The notes beneath the pieces are model-generated. The model saw nothing but the letters and a program-made list of their open reading frames with translations. It was not told the origin of the DNA and searched no databases. A stretch of DNA of 24,478 nucleotides from NCBI GenBank assembly GCA_012719815.1, contig JAAXZP010000308.1:1-24478 (forward strand). The letters are read 5' to 3'. The stretch comes from Christensenellaceae bacterium (GTDB lineage: Bacteria; Bacillota; Clostridia; Christensenellales; SZUA-584). Below, one piece after another: positions 15,998 to 23,500 of the stretch (position 1 is its first letter; every line of letters begins with the position of its first letter). A program made the position numbers and the translations under genes.

Positions 15998-16553
15998 CCT
16001 AAGCGGTCGCCGCGTGATACTCGCATCCGGTTCGCCCCGTCGCAAAGAGCTGCTGACATTTATCGTCCCCGAGTTCGACGTGATCCCCAGCGACATCGAC
16101 GAGACGGCTTCGGGGTCCCCCGAACAGCAGGTGGAAAAGCTCGCGGCGGACAAGGCGGCGGATATCGCCCGCCAGTTCCCGGACGCTGTGGTCATCGGCG
16201 CGGACACGCTGGTGACGGTGGGCGGTCGCGTGCTGGGCAAGCCCCGGGACGCCGAGGAGGCCGCAGCCATGCTGCACCTGCTGTCTGGCCGCGATCATAT
16301 CGTCTATACCGGCGTTGCGGTCGCAAGCGGCGGCGCCATGCGCACGGCAGTGGAGTCCACGCGCGTCATATTCAGCAGCATGACGGACGACGAGATCCGC
16401 GAGTACATCTCAACGGGCGAGCCCATGGACAAGGCGGGCGCTTACGGCATACAGGGCTACGGCGGCAAGTACATCACCGGCATCGAAGGCTGCTTCTTCA
16501 ACGTGATGGGGCTGCCGCTCAACAGGCTGTATAATATGCTCAAGAGCCTGTAA
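15966..16553 (+). CDS. maf: Maf family nucleoside triphosphate pyrophosphatase
   Basis: A house-cleaning enzyme that hydrolyses dTTP/UTP or modified nucleotides to monophosphates; B. subtilis Maf is linked to septum inhibition. The motifs SGSPRRKELL (21-30), SDIDET (42-47), GADTLV (79-84), LSGRDHIVYTGVAV and EPMDKAGAYGIQGYGG match the family. The start is uncertain. The ATG at 15966 gives 195 residues, overlaps rnfB by 32 bases and has no close Shine-Dalgarno sequence. A GTG at 16014 would begin directly at the family's usual N-terminus and would not overlap. It appears to be the last gene of the rnf transcript. The maf-mreB neighbourhood is conserved in many Firmicutes. Confidence 0.93.
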   Translation: MKRTSISAPASLSGRRVILASGSPRRKELLTFIVPEFDVIPSDIDETASGSPEQQVEKLAADKAADIARQFPDAVVIGADTLVTVGGRVLGKPRDAEEAAAMLHLLSGRDHIVYTGVAVASGGAMRTAVESTRVIFSSMTDDEIREYISTGEPMDKAGAYGIQGYGGKYITGIEGCFFNVMGLPLNRLYNMLKSL

Positions 16554-16594
16554 CGCAATTGAAAGCTATATCTGTCAATAAAACATGCCTTCGC

Positions 16595-16632
16595 AAGGGA
16601 GAGGCTTCGTAAAGAGGTTTTCTCCCTTTGGC
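16595..16632 (+). terminator. Stem-loop downstream of maf, possible terminator or repeat element
   Basis: AAGGGAGA pairs with TCTCCCTT around an 18-base loop, with outer GCC/GGC pairs possible. The following TTTG is a poor T tract. It could end the rnf-maf transcript, or be a worn copy of a dispersed palindromic element. It marks the change from GC-rich genes to an AT-rich islet. Confidence 0.45.
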
Positions 16633-16665
16633 TTTGTATTCAATCGGAATGACAGGAGTGATAGT

Positions 16666-16700
16666 AAAAATAAAGCTCAGAAAAATTCTCTCTAAGCTTT
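16666..16700 (-). terminator. Intrinsic terminator of the XRE regulator gene
   Basis: On the minus strand AAAGCTTAGA pairs with TCTGAGCTTT (one T-G pair) around a 9-base loop, followed by ATTTTTA. It lies 61 bases downstream of the regulator's stop codon. Confidence 0.72.
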
Positions 16701-16760
16701 ACAAATAGTGATCGGTTGGCAGACTAAACTGGAATATAATCTGTAGATTGGTATGATTCA

Positions 16761-17312
16761 TCACTCTTTCTTACTCTTTTGCATAAATCGAGTGAATACA
16801 AGACTGGCAACCGCAATCAAGGCTCCAATTGCAATAACTGCAATGGTAATACCAAAAATGATTGGCATCGGGGGAACCGCTGCGTATTCCATTGCATTGT
16901 TGTAAAACCCAAGCCCAGAGTTTGTTTCAAAATTCAGCTTTATGGCGGCATTTTTCAAAATGAAAAGAGAAAAACACTCGGCTATTAACAGCACAACTCC
17001 AACCAGGGCGGTTAACCATCCAGCGGTGAAGCATCTTCTTTGAAAATTCATCTTAACGCACTTCTCCAATATGGTGTTCACCGGACTGTAACTTGAGTCA
17101 GATCCATTGTCTGAAACACAGGTGCCCAATAATTCGTCAGACGAAACATGAAATGTATCGCACAACAAAAGAAGCTTGTCTACGTCCGGCGTGGATTGAT
17201 CTGTTTCCCATTTGGAAACGGCTTGTCTCGATACTCCAATAAGGTCAGCGAGCTGTTCTTGAGATAATCCAGCTGCTTTTCTTAATTGCTGAATATTTGT
17301 TCCGAGCGACAT
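16761..17312 (-). CDS. XRE-family transcriptional regulator with two C-terminal membrane helices
   Basis: An N-terminal HTH_3 domain (about residues 6-62: LRKAAGLSQEQLADLIGVSRQAVSKWE, then STPDVDKLLLLCDTF) is followed by a short linker and two hydrophobic helices (about 98-119 and 149-174) separated by a segment that may face outside. The end is Lys-rich. This layout, common in Firmicutes, suggests a membrane-tethered repressor that senses an envelope or extracellular signal; the signal is unknown. The gene and its flanks are clearly more AT-rich than the neighbours, suggesting acquisition. AGGAGAG lies eight bases before the ATG. It stands alone, ends at its own terminator, and is preceded by a repeated motif that may be its operator. 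Confidence 0.88.
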   Translation of the reverse strand: MSLGTNIQQLRKAAGLSQEQLADLIGVSRQAVSKWETDQSTPDVDKLLLLCDTFHVSSDELLGTCVSDNGSDSSYSPVNTILEKCVKMNFQRRCFTAGWLTALVGVVLLIAECFSLFILKNAAIKLNFETNSGLGFYNNAMEYAAVPPMPIIFGITIAVIAIGALIAVASLVFTRFMQKSKKE

Positions 17313-17340
17313 TTTCTACTCTCCTATGAGTTGTGCGTTA

Positions 17341-17346
17341 ATTGTA
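17341..17346 (-). promoter_or_regulatory. Possible -10 element of the XRE regulator gene
   Basis: Minus-strand TACAAT matches the -10 consensus at five of six positions, 28 bases before the start codon. No good -35 hexamer is present at the right distance; that position is near the first AGTTGCA repeat, which fits regulated transcription. Confidence 0.35.
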
Positions 17347-17357
17347 ATCATTGTTTT

Positions 17358-17410
17358 AGTTGCAATCTACCAAGCGCACCTTGAATTTTCGCCACTCAAA
17401 GTTGCATTCT
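17358..17410. repeat. Pair of 11-bp direct repeats upstream of the XRE regulator
   Basis: AGTTGCAATCT (17358-17368) and AGTTGCATTCT (17400-17410) differ at one base and are spaced 42 bp start to start, about four helical turns. The nearer copy lies about 11 bp upstream of the putative -10. This is a candidate autoregulatory operator pair. Confidence 0.45.
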
Positions 17411-17586
17411 CAATTATGAGGACTACGTATTGCGATTGGATTTGAGAATATATCAGAATATAAGTAAAACCGTTGTCACGGGTAAACTGAAATTTAATTC
17501 GCCGTTAGTTTTGCTGGAATGGTATTTGTGACTCAGCGCACCATCCCGGCCCTGCAGAAAAGGAATAGCGTGCGGCCCCACCGTGG

Positions 17587-18129
17587 TCAGCTTCCGGCCA
17601 AATCCCGCAGCTTTTTCGTGGTGTTCGCGTTGCGTATCGTGATGTTGCCGTATACGCCGGAGCCCACCACGCGCATCAGCCGCGTGCGCGAAAACGTCGC
17701 TATCGGCGCGGACCAGAATATCACGCTGTCGTAAGCCTCCGCCTTCTCGTACTCCGGTCTGATGCCGCCCACCTCGCGGAAAACGTCCTCCGGCGTTGTC
17801 GGCGGTATCACGAAAATCGCATTGTGCTTGGCGTCTTTGTCCTTGTCCCACCAGACAGGCGCGTGGTCCAGCGCTTCTTTCAGCTCCTGCGCGGAAATCA
17901 CCGCCACCGGCACTTCAAAGCCAAACCGCGCCGCAATCATATCCGCGCATTTCTGCCGTATCTCGTCCCGGCGGCCTGCGGGGCCGGAGAATATCACGTT
18001 GCCACTTTGGATATATGTGGACACGTTATCAAACCCGTTCTCCTCAAACAGCGCTTTGAGCTCCGCCATCGAAACGGGCCGGCTGCCGCCCACATTGATT
18101 CCCCGAAGCAGCGCAATGTATGTCTCCAT
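17587..18129 (-). CDS. DUF1697 family protein
   Basis: A 180-residue cytoplasmic protein with the N-terminal signature YIALLRGINVGG, then MAELKALFEENGF and the TYIQSGNVIF block of DUF1697. The C-terminal part (SVIFWSAPIATFSRTRLMRV, then TIRNANTTKKL) also follows the family pattern. No biochemical function is established for this family to my knowledge, and no catalytic motif is evident. GAGGTG lies six bases before the ATG. It is transcribed away from mreB and is not in an operon; the neighbours give no clue to its role. GC-rich composition resembles the main genome, unlike the adjacent XRE islet. Confidence 0.92.
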   Translation of the reverse strand: METYIALLRGINVGGSRPVSMAELKALFEENGFDNVSTYIQSGNVIFSGPAGRRDEIRQKCADMIAARFGFEVPVAVISAQELKEALDHAPVWWDKDKDAKHNAIFVIPPTTPEDVFREVGGIRPEYEKAEAYDSVIFWSAPIATFSRTRLMRVVGSGVYGNITIRNANTTKKLRDLAGS

Positions 18130-18207
18130 GCCGACACCTCGCCTTTTAGAATGGTTTAAGGCTTTTTGTGCGCGTTCTGCCGCCGTCCCATATACCTGTT
18201 TACACCA

Positions 18208-18238
18208 ATTGACTACGAATCAAAAAGTCACAGGTTCG
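18208..18238 (+). other. Fragment resembling the 3' half of tRNA-Arg(ACG); possible att-site remnant
   Basis: TTGACTACGAATCAA (18209-18223) is a complete anticodon arm: stem TTGA/TCAA with the 7-base loop CTACGAA, anticodon ACG. It is followed by a variable region and CACAGGTTCG, the 5' T-stem and start of the T-loop. From memory, it matches tRNA-Arg(ACG) of Firmicutes with about one change. The acceptor stem, D-arm and the 3' half of the T-arm are absent, so it is not a functional tRNA. This anticodon-to-T-loop block is where many tyrosine integrases recombine. Confidence 0.55.
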
Positions 18239-18245
18239 GCGGATT

Positions 18246-18268
18246 GATATGATACGCTTATTCATATC
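18246..18268. repeat. 7-bp inverted repeat upstream of mreB
   Basis: GATATGA and TCATATC are separated by nine bases, just right of the tRNA-like fragment and in AT-rich DNA between divergent genes. It could be a regulator site for mreB or the DUF1697 gene, or a chance AT-rich palindrome. Confidence 0.35.
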
Positions 18269-18384
18269 GGTTCGCTTTAAGTCAGTATACCACACCCATT
18301 TTATACCGGCAATATACATAAATTTTCATCGCACATGTATAAATTACTGCTTATACAGGAACAATCATAGCATCATATATTGGC

Positions 18385-18390
18385 GGAGGT
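18385..18390 (+). promoter_or_regulatory. Ribosome binding site fixing the mreB start
   Basis: GGAGGT lies five bases before the ATG at 18396. The frame is open 49 codons further upstream to 18249, but that stretch is AT-rich, has no family similarity and lacks a Shine-Dalgarno sequence. Confidence 0.8.
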
Positions 18391-18395
18391 TATCG

Positions 18396-19427
18396 ATGTT
18401 TTTTTCATATCTTGCACCGAGTTTGGGAATTGATCTCGGCACGACGACGACGCTCGTCTACATGAAAGACAAAGGCATCGTCGTGCGGGAGCCCTCGGTG
18501 GTGGCGATGAAGAGCAACCGGAAAGATATACTGGCGGTGGGCGAGGAAGCCCGCCGCATGATCGGCCGCACGCCGGGCGGCATAGTGGCAGTGCGGCCGC
18601 TGAAGGACGGCGTGATTGCCGATTTTGCCACTACGGAAATCATGCTGCGTTATTTTATCCGCCGGGCAGTGCCGTCCGGCATCATCCACCGCAGCCCGCG
18701 CGTGGTGGTATGCGTGCCCTGCGGCACCACCGAGGTGGAAAAGCGCGCGGTGGAGGAAGCGGCCCGGTCGGCCGGCGCGCGCGACGTGATGCTGCTGGAA
18801 GAGCCCATGGCGGCGGCCATCGGCGCAGGGCTTAACGTCTGGCAGGCCAAGGGCTGCATGGTGGTGGATATTGGGGGCGGCACCACTGAAATTGCCGTGA
18901 TCGCGCTGAACGGCATCGTCGCCTCCCGGTCGCTGCGCATCGGCGGCAACCACATGGACGAAGCCATCATGAGGCAGCTCAGGAAAGCGCACGGGCTGAT
19001 CGTTGGGGAAAGCACCGCCGAAATGATTAAGATCACCATGGGCTTCGTGATGGACCGCGGCAGGGAACGCACGATGGAAGTGCGCGGCCGCGATGTGGAG
19101 ACGGGCCTTCCCAAGTCCATCATGGTGGATTCGCAGAGCATCAGCGAAGCGCTGATGGAGCCGGCTCAGGCCATCGTGGACGCCGTCAAGAGCGTGCTGG
19201 AGCGCACCCCGCCCGAACTCGCGGCCGACATCATCAACGAAGGCATTGTGATGACGGGCGGCGGCAGCCTGCTGCACGGGCTCAACCGCATGATTGCCCG
19301 GGCGACAGGGATGCCGGTGCGGCGCGCAGAGCACCCGATAGACGTGGTGGCCATCGGCGCGGGACTGGCGCTTGAGATGCGGGAACCCCGCATCTTCGAG
19401 AGGGAACTGTCCGCCGAGCCAGGCTAA
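18396..19427 (+). CDS. mreB: MreB/Mbl family rod-shape determining actin homolog
   Basis: A membrane-associated actin-like ATPase that polymerises and directs lateral wall synthesis. The actin fold motifs are all present: phosphate-1 GIDLGTTTTLVY (about 10-21), EEPMAAAIGAG, phosphate-2 VVDIGGGTTEIAVI and the adenosine motif MTGGGSLLHGL. The length of 343 residues is standard for MreB, and the N-terminal MFFSYLAPS is a likely short membrane-binding segment. It lies near maf, as in many Firmicutes, but radC, mreC and mreD are not adjacent, so this may be a monocistronic MreB/Mbl paralog. I cannot separate MreB from Mbl by eye. It ends at a terminator about 75 bases downstream. Confidence 0.93.
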   Translation: MFFSYLAPSLGIDLGTTTTLVYMKDKGIVVREPSVVAMKSNRKDILAVGEEARRMIGRTPGGIVAVRPLKDGVIADFATTEIMLRYFIRRAVPSGIIHRSPRVVVCVPCGTTEVEKRAVEEAARSAGARDVMLLEEPMAAAIGAGLNVWQAKGCMVVDIGGGTTEIAVIALNGIVASRSLRIGGNHMDEAIMRQLRKAHGLIVGESTAEMIKITMGFVMDRGRERTMEVRGRDVETGLPKSIMVDSQSISEALMEPAQAIVDAVKSVLERTPPELAADIINEGIVMTGGGSLLHGLNRMIARATGMPVRRAEHPIDVVAIGAGLALEMREPRIFERELSAEPG

Positions 19428-19502
19428 GCGGCTCCCTTCCGGCCCATCTGCCCATTTGACAGATGGGCATGGATGCCCGCTATTATCGTTTCCTGTTCCC
19501 GC

Positions 19503-19527
19503 AGCGCGCCCATCCGGGCCGCTTTTT
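19503..19527 (+). terminator. Intrinsic terminator of mreB
   Basis: AGCG-(C)-GCCC pairs with GGGC-CGCT around an ATCC loop, with one bulged base, followed directly by a run of T to 19527. Confidence 0.82.
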
Positions 19528-19614
19528 GATGTACGGCGTATTATGCAGCGATATGCCGCAAACCGCCGTGAGGGCGGGTGTGGCCTTAAGCGCAATACCC
19601 GATGCCATTTTATG

Positions 19615-19643
19615 TTGACCTCGTTTCCAAAAGACTATATAAT
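19615..19643 (+). promoter_or_regulatory. Sigma-A type promoter of nifJ
   Basis: TTGACC (19615-19620) and a perfect TATAAT (19638-19643) are spaced by exactly 17 bases, about 90 bases before the start codon. This is the best promoter match in the window and fits the high expression expected of PFOR in an anaerobe. Confidence 0.88.
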
Positions 19644-19738
19644 AATGAAGTTGCGAACATACTAAATATAATGGCTGGCCTCTCAGTTTGCCGTGACGTA
19701 TGATAGCATGACCATTTTGCTAAGGAGGATAATATAGA

Positions 19739-22700
19739 ATGGCACAAAAACAGACGATTGATGGAAATACTGCCGCCGCGCACGTAGCGTATGCTTTTTC
19801 GGACGTGGGTGCGATTTATCCCATCACACCGTCTTCGCCGATGGCGGAAATCTGTGATGAATGGGCGGCTCATGGAAGGACCAATATTTTCGGTCAGAGA
19901 ATGCGTATCGCGGAGATGCAGTCGGAGGCAGGCGCAGCGGGAGCCGTGCACGGCTCTTTGGTGGCCGGCGCTTTTACATCCACGTTTACAGCATCCCAGG
20001 GCCTGCTGCTGATGATCCCCAACATGTATAAAATCTCGGGCGAACTGTTGCCCTGTGTGTTCCATGTGTCGGCCAGAGCGCTGGCTGCTCATGCGCTATC
20101 CATATTCGGCGATCACAGCGACGTGATGGCAACCCGCCAGACCGGTTTCGCGTTGCTGGCTTCGGGCAGCGTGCAGGAAGTGATGGACCTGGCTGCGGTG
20201 GCGCATCTGGCCACGCTGAAAGCCAAGGTTCCTTTCCTCCACTTTTTCGACGGTTTCCGCACCTCGCACGAAGTGCAGAAGATCGACGTTATTGATTATG
20301 ACGTTTTCGAGAAGCTGGCGGATAAAAAAGCGATCGCCGAGTTCCGCGCCCGCGCGATGAATCCGGAACGGCCTCACCTGCAGGGCACGGCGCAGAACCC
20401 GGATATCTACTTCCAGAACAGGGAAGCCGCCAACAAGTATTACTTCGCCGCACCCGATATCGTGCAGGAAGTGATGGACGAGCTGGCCAAGGAAATCGGC
20501 CGTCAGTATAAGCTGTTCGATTACGTGGGCGACCCGAATGCTGAAAACATCATCGTCATGATGGGCAGCGGCGCTGAAGCGGCCGAGGAAACGATCAATT
20601 ACCTCAACGCGCGAGGCCAGAAACTGGGCATGATCAAGGTCCGCCTGTACCGTCCGTTCAGCGCGAAGCATTTCCTCTCGGTGCTGCCCAAGAGCGTGAA
20701 GAAAATCTGCGTGCTCGACAGAACCAAAGAGCCGGGTGCTGCTGGCGAGCCGCTGTATCAGGATGTCATCACCGTTCTGGCCGAAGCGGGCCGCGGCGAC
20801 ATCAAAGTGATCGGCGGACGCTACGGCCTGTCGTCCAAGGAATTTACACCGTCCATGGTGAAAGCGGTGTTTGACAACCTCGCGGGCGAGATGAAGAACC
20901 ACTTCACCGTGGGTATCAACGACGACGTGACGCACCTGTCGCTGGACTACTCCGAAAAGATCGACGCCGCTCCCGAGGGTACATACCGCTGCAAGTTCTA
21001 TGGCCTCGGCAGCGACGGTACCGTGGGTGCGAACAAGAACTCCATCAAGATCATCGGCGACCATACCGACATGTACGCTCAGGGCTACTTCAGCTACGAC
21101 TCCAAGAAGTCGGGCGGCCTGACGGTATCGCACCTGCGTTTCGGCAAGAGCCCGATCAAGTCCACCTATCTCATCGACGTGGCGGACCTGATCGCCTGCC
21201 ACAACCCGTCCTACGTGACGCGTTACGACATGCTCTCCGCCGCGAAGGAAGGCGGCATCTTCCTGCTCAATTCCCCGTGGACCACGCTGGAACAGCTGGA
21301 AAAGGAACTGCCGGCCTGCGTCAAGAACACGATTGCCAGGAAGAAACTGAAATTCTACAACGTGGACGCCATCGATCTGGCTATGAAAGCCGGCATGGGC
21401 GGCCGCATCAACACCATCATGCAGGCGGCGTTCTTCAAGGTAGCGGGCATCATCCCGGAAGACGAAGCGATCGACTACATGAAGCAGGCGGTCAAGAAGA
21501 CTTACGGAAAGAAGGGCGACAAGATTGTCCAGATGAACTGGGACGCTATCGATATGGGCGCTCAGGGCGTGCAGGAGATCAAATATCCCGAGTCCTGGGC
21601 CACCACCACCGAAGGCGCGCCGTTTGCCACACCGCCGGCTGATGCGGATGAATTCTTCGTCAAGACGCTGTACCCGATCATCGAGCAGAAGGGCGACGAC
21701 CTGCCGGTGTCCGCATTCGACCCGCGCGGCTTCTTCCCCACCGGCACCACGAAGTACGAGAAGCGCGGCATCGCGGTGAACGTGCCGCGGTGGCTGCCTG
21801 AAAACTGCATCATGTGCAACCAGTGCTCGTACGTGTGCCCGCATGCCGTTATCCGTCCCTTCCTTGCGAAAGAGGAAGACCTAAAGGACGCGCCGGCGGA
21901 ATTCCTCACCAAGGATGCGCGCGGCAAAGATGTCGCCGGATACAAGTTCCGCATGCAGATCTCTCCGCTGGATTGCACGGGCTGCGGCAACTGCGCCGAC
22001 ATCTGCCCGGCCAAGGAAAAGGCGCTGGTCATGGTGCCGCTGGCCGAGGAAGTGGACGTGCAGCACAAGAACTGGGAGTTCGCCATCAAGCTGCCGCGTC
22101 CCGATGTGCAGATCAACAAGACGACCGTTATCGGTTCTCAGTATGCGCAGCCGCTGTTCGAGTTCTCGGGCGCGTGCGCAGGCTGCGGCGAGACGCCGTA
22201 CATCAAGCTCATCACGCAGCTGTTCGGCGACCGCATGCTGATTGCCAATGCGACGGGCTGTTCGTCCATCTACGGCGGCAACACGCCCACCTGCCCCTAC
22301 ACCAAGAACGAGAAGGGCTGGGGTCCCGCCTGGGCCAACTCGCTGTTTGAAGACAACGCGGAGTTCGGCTACGGCATGAACCTCGCTATCGTCCATCGCC
22401 GCGCCCGCCTGAAAGAAACGGTGCGCCAGGCGCTAGAGATCGTCTCGGGCGACCTTAAGGAGAAGCTGGCCGCATGGCTGGAGAATGCCAACAACGGCGA
22501 GAAATCCAAGGAATGCAAGGAAGCGCTGATGGCAATACTGCCCGATGCTGCTGCGAAGGCCACCGGCAAGGAAAAAGAGCTGCTGGATGAGATACTCGCC
22601 AATGAGGACCTGCTCATCAAGAAGGCCATCTGGATCATCGGCGGCGACGGCTGGGCCTACGACATCGGCTACGGCGGCCTGGACCACGTGCTGTCCATGA

Positions 22701-23338
22701 CCCGCAACATCAACCTGCTGGTGCTGGACACCGAGGTCTACTCCAACACGGGCGGACAGGCCTCCAAGTCCACGCCGCTGGGTGCCGCCGCCAAGTTCGC
22801 CGCGGCCGGCAAGGAGGTCGCCAAGAAGGACCTGGGTCTGATGGCCATGAGCTACGGTCACGTGTACGTGGCCACGGTGGCCTTCGGCGCCAAGGACAAC
22901 CACACCGTGCAGGCCTTCCAGGAAGCCGACAGCTACGATGGGCCGTCGATCATCATCGCGTACAGCCACTGCATCGCTCACGGGTATGACCTGGCCTACG
23001 GCCTGGATCAGCAGAAGCTGGCGGTGGACAGCGGCATCTGGCCGTTGTACCGCTACGACCCGCGGCGCGTGCTGACGGGCGAGCCGCCGCTCATCCTGGA
23101 CAGCCAGGGCGGCAAGGTCCGCGTCGGCGACTACATGCGGAACGAGACCCGCTTCCGCATGGTCGAGAAGATGGATCCCGAGCGGTTCAAGCGGCTGGCC
23201 GTGGACGCCGCCCGAGCGTCCGAACGCCGGATCGCAGTGTACAACCACATGGCCAAGCTCCGCGTCCCGCGCGCCGACGGCAACGGGCACGCCGAAGCCA
23301 AGCCTGCGGGTGAAGCCGGACCGGCCAAGACCGAGTAA
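19739..23338 (+). CDS. nifJ: Pyruvate:ferredoxin (flavodoxin) oxidoreductase, homodimeric type
   Basis: Converts pyruvate, CoA and oxidised ferredoxin to acetyl-CoA, CO2 and reduced ferredoxin in the cytoplasm. All fused domains are present: the N-terminal TPP-pyrimidine domain with Thr30 in YPITPSSP, Glu62 and Arg112; the CoA-binding region; the 2[4Fe-4S] ferredoxin domain (Cys690, 693, 696, 700 and Cys746, 749, 752, 756); and the TPP-diphosphate domain with GDGWAYDIGYGG (969-980) and NTGGQ. The proximal cluster ligands Cys813, Cys816, Cys841 and Cys1078 are intact. At 1199 residues it is slightly long because of an Ala/Gly/Glu-rich tail. AAGGAGG lies ten bases before the ATG. Reduced ferredoxin would feed the Rnf complex encoded upstream. 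Codon use shifts sharply after about base 22,600, so the last 240 residues may come from another source. Confidence 0.96.
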   Translation: MAQKQTIDGNTAAAHVAYAFSDVGAIYPITPSSPMAEICDEWAAHGRTNIFGQRMRIAEMQSEAGAAGAVHGSLVAGAFTSTFTASQGLLLMIPNMYKISGELLPCVFHVSARALAAHALSIFGDHSDVMATRQTGFALLASGSVQEVMDLAAVAHLATLKAKVPFLHFFDGFRTSHEVQKIDVIDYDVFEKLADKKAIAEFRARAMNPERPHLQGTAQNPDIYFQNREAANKYYFAAPDIVQEVMDELAKEIGRQYKLFDYVGDPNAENIIVMMGSGAEAAEETINYLNARGQKLGMIKVRLYRPFSAKHFLSVLPKSVKKICVLDRTKEPGAAGEPLYQDVITVLAEAGRGDIKVIGGRYGLSSKEFTPSMVKAVFDNLAGEMKNHFTVGINDDVTHLSLDYSEKIDAAPEGTYRCKFYGLGSDGTVGANKNSIKIIGDHTDMYAQGYFSYDSKKSGGLTVSHLRFGKSPIKSTYLIDVADLIACHNPSYVTRYDMLSAAKEGGIFLLNSPWTTLEQLEKELPACVKNTIARKKLKFYNVDAIDLAMKAGMGGRINTIMQAAFFKVAGIIPEDEAIDYMKQAVKKTYGKKGDKIVQMNWDAIDMGAQGVQEIKYPESWATTTEGAPFATPPADADEFFVKTLYPIIEQKGDDLPVSAFDPRGFFPTGTTKYEKRGIAVNVPRWLPENCIMCNQCSYVCPHAVIRPFLAKEEDLKDAPAEFLTKDARGKDVAGYKFRMQISPLDCTGCGNCADICPAKEKALVMVPLAEEVDVQHKNWEFAIKLPRPDVQINKTTVIGSQYAQPLFEFSGACAGCGETPYIKLITQLFGDRMLIANATGCSSIYGGNTPTCPYTKNEKGWGPAWANSLFEDNAEFGYGMNLAIVHRRARLKETVRQALEIVSGDLKEKLAAWLENANNGEKSKECKEALMAILPDAAAKATGKEKELLDEILANEDLLIKKAIWIIGGDGWAYDIGYGGLDHVLSMTRNINLLVLDTEVYSNTGGQASKSTPLGAAAKFAAAGKEVAKKDLGLMAMSYGHVYVATVAFGAKDNHTVQAFQEADSYDGPSIIIAYSHCIAHGYDLAYGLDQQKLAVDSGIWPLYRYDPRRVLTGEPPLILDSQGGKVRVGDYMRNETRFRMVEKMDPERFKRLAVDAARASERRIAVYNHMAKLRVPRADGNGHAEAKPAGEAGPAKTE

Positions 23339-23351
23339 CTTCTCCGGCGGC

Positions 23352-23381
23352 GTGCCGGTCCTGCTTCGGCGGGACCGGCAC
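23352..23381 (+). repeat. 13-bp hairpin with a UUCG tetraloop after nifJ
   Basis: GTGCCGGTCCTGC and GCGGGACCGGCAC pair along 13 positions (one T-G pair) around TTCG closed by C-G, the very stable cUUCGg form. It begins 13 bases after the nifJ stop. No T tract follows, so it is a 3'-end stabiliser or a non-classical terminator rather than a standard intrinsic terminator. Confidence 0.75.
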
Positions 23382-23422
23382 CGCTTCCGGTTCAATCGCG
23401 CGTCATCTGATTCATAGCGAGC

Positions 23423-23479
23423 GGCGGAGCACGACTCCGCCGGTCTTTCCGAAACGAAAGACCACACGTAAAGAACGTG
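23423..23479 (+). repeat. Three back-to-back hairpins before the DHOD-like gene
   Basis: Three perfect inverted repeats stand almost without spacing: GGCGGAG/CTCCGCC (23423-23441, 5-base loop), GGTCTTTC/GAAAGACC (23442-23463, 6-base loop) and CACGT/ACGTG (23465-23479, 5-base loop). They end 21 bases before the start codon and just upstream of GGAGGT. They would fold in the leader RNA of the downstream gene. Confidence 0.7.
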
Positions 23480-23500
23480 AAATCAACCCGGAGGTCCCGT

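Larger units (their letters stand above)
19428..19738 (+). other. mreB-nifJ intergenic region with hairpins, terminator and nifJ promoter
   Basis: No gene is supported in these 311 bases. In order they hold a 9-bp hairpin at 19442-19468 (GCCCATCTG/CAGATGGGC), which overlaps a competing GGGCAT/ATGCCC hairpin at 19465-19478, then the mreB terminator, a CCGCC/GGCGG stem at 19563-19577, the nifJ promoter, and a nifJ leader of about 90 bases ending in AAGGAGG (19722-19728). Confidence 0.6.

Noticed and set aside
18190..18270. Complete tRNA gene
   Set aside because: No acceptor stem, D-arm or 3' T-stem strand can be formed around the ACG anticodon arm; only a fragment is present.
19615..19738. Rex (NADH-sensing) operator upstream of nifJ
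   Set aside because: No TTGTGA-type inverted repeat with an 8-base gap is present between the promoter and the start codon.
20096..21844. Long minus-strand open frame (582 codons) opposite nifJ
   Set aside because: Antisense shadow of PFOR with a low-complexity His/Arg/Val-rich translation and no recognisable motif.
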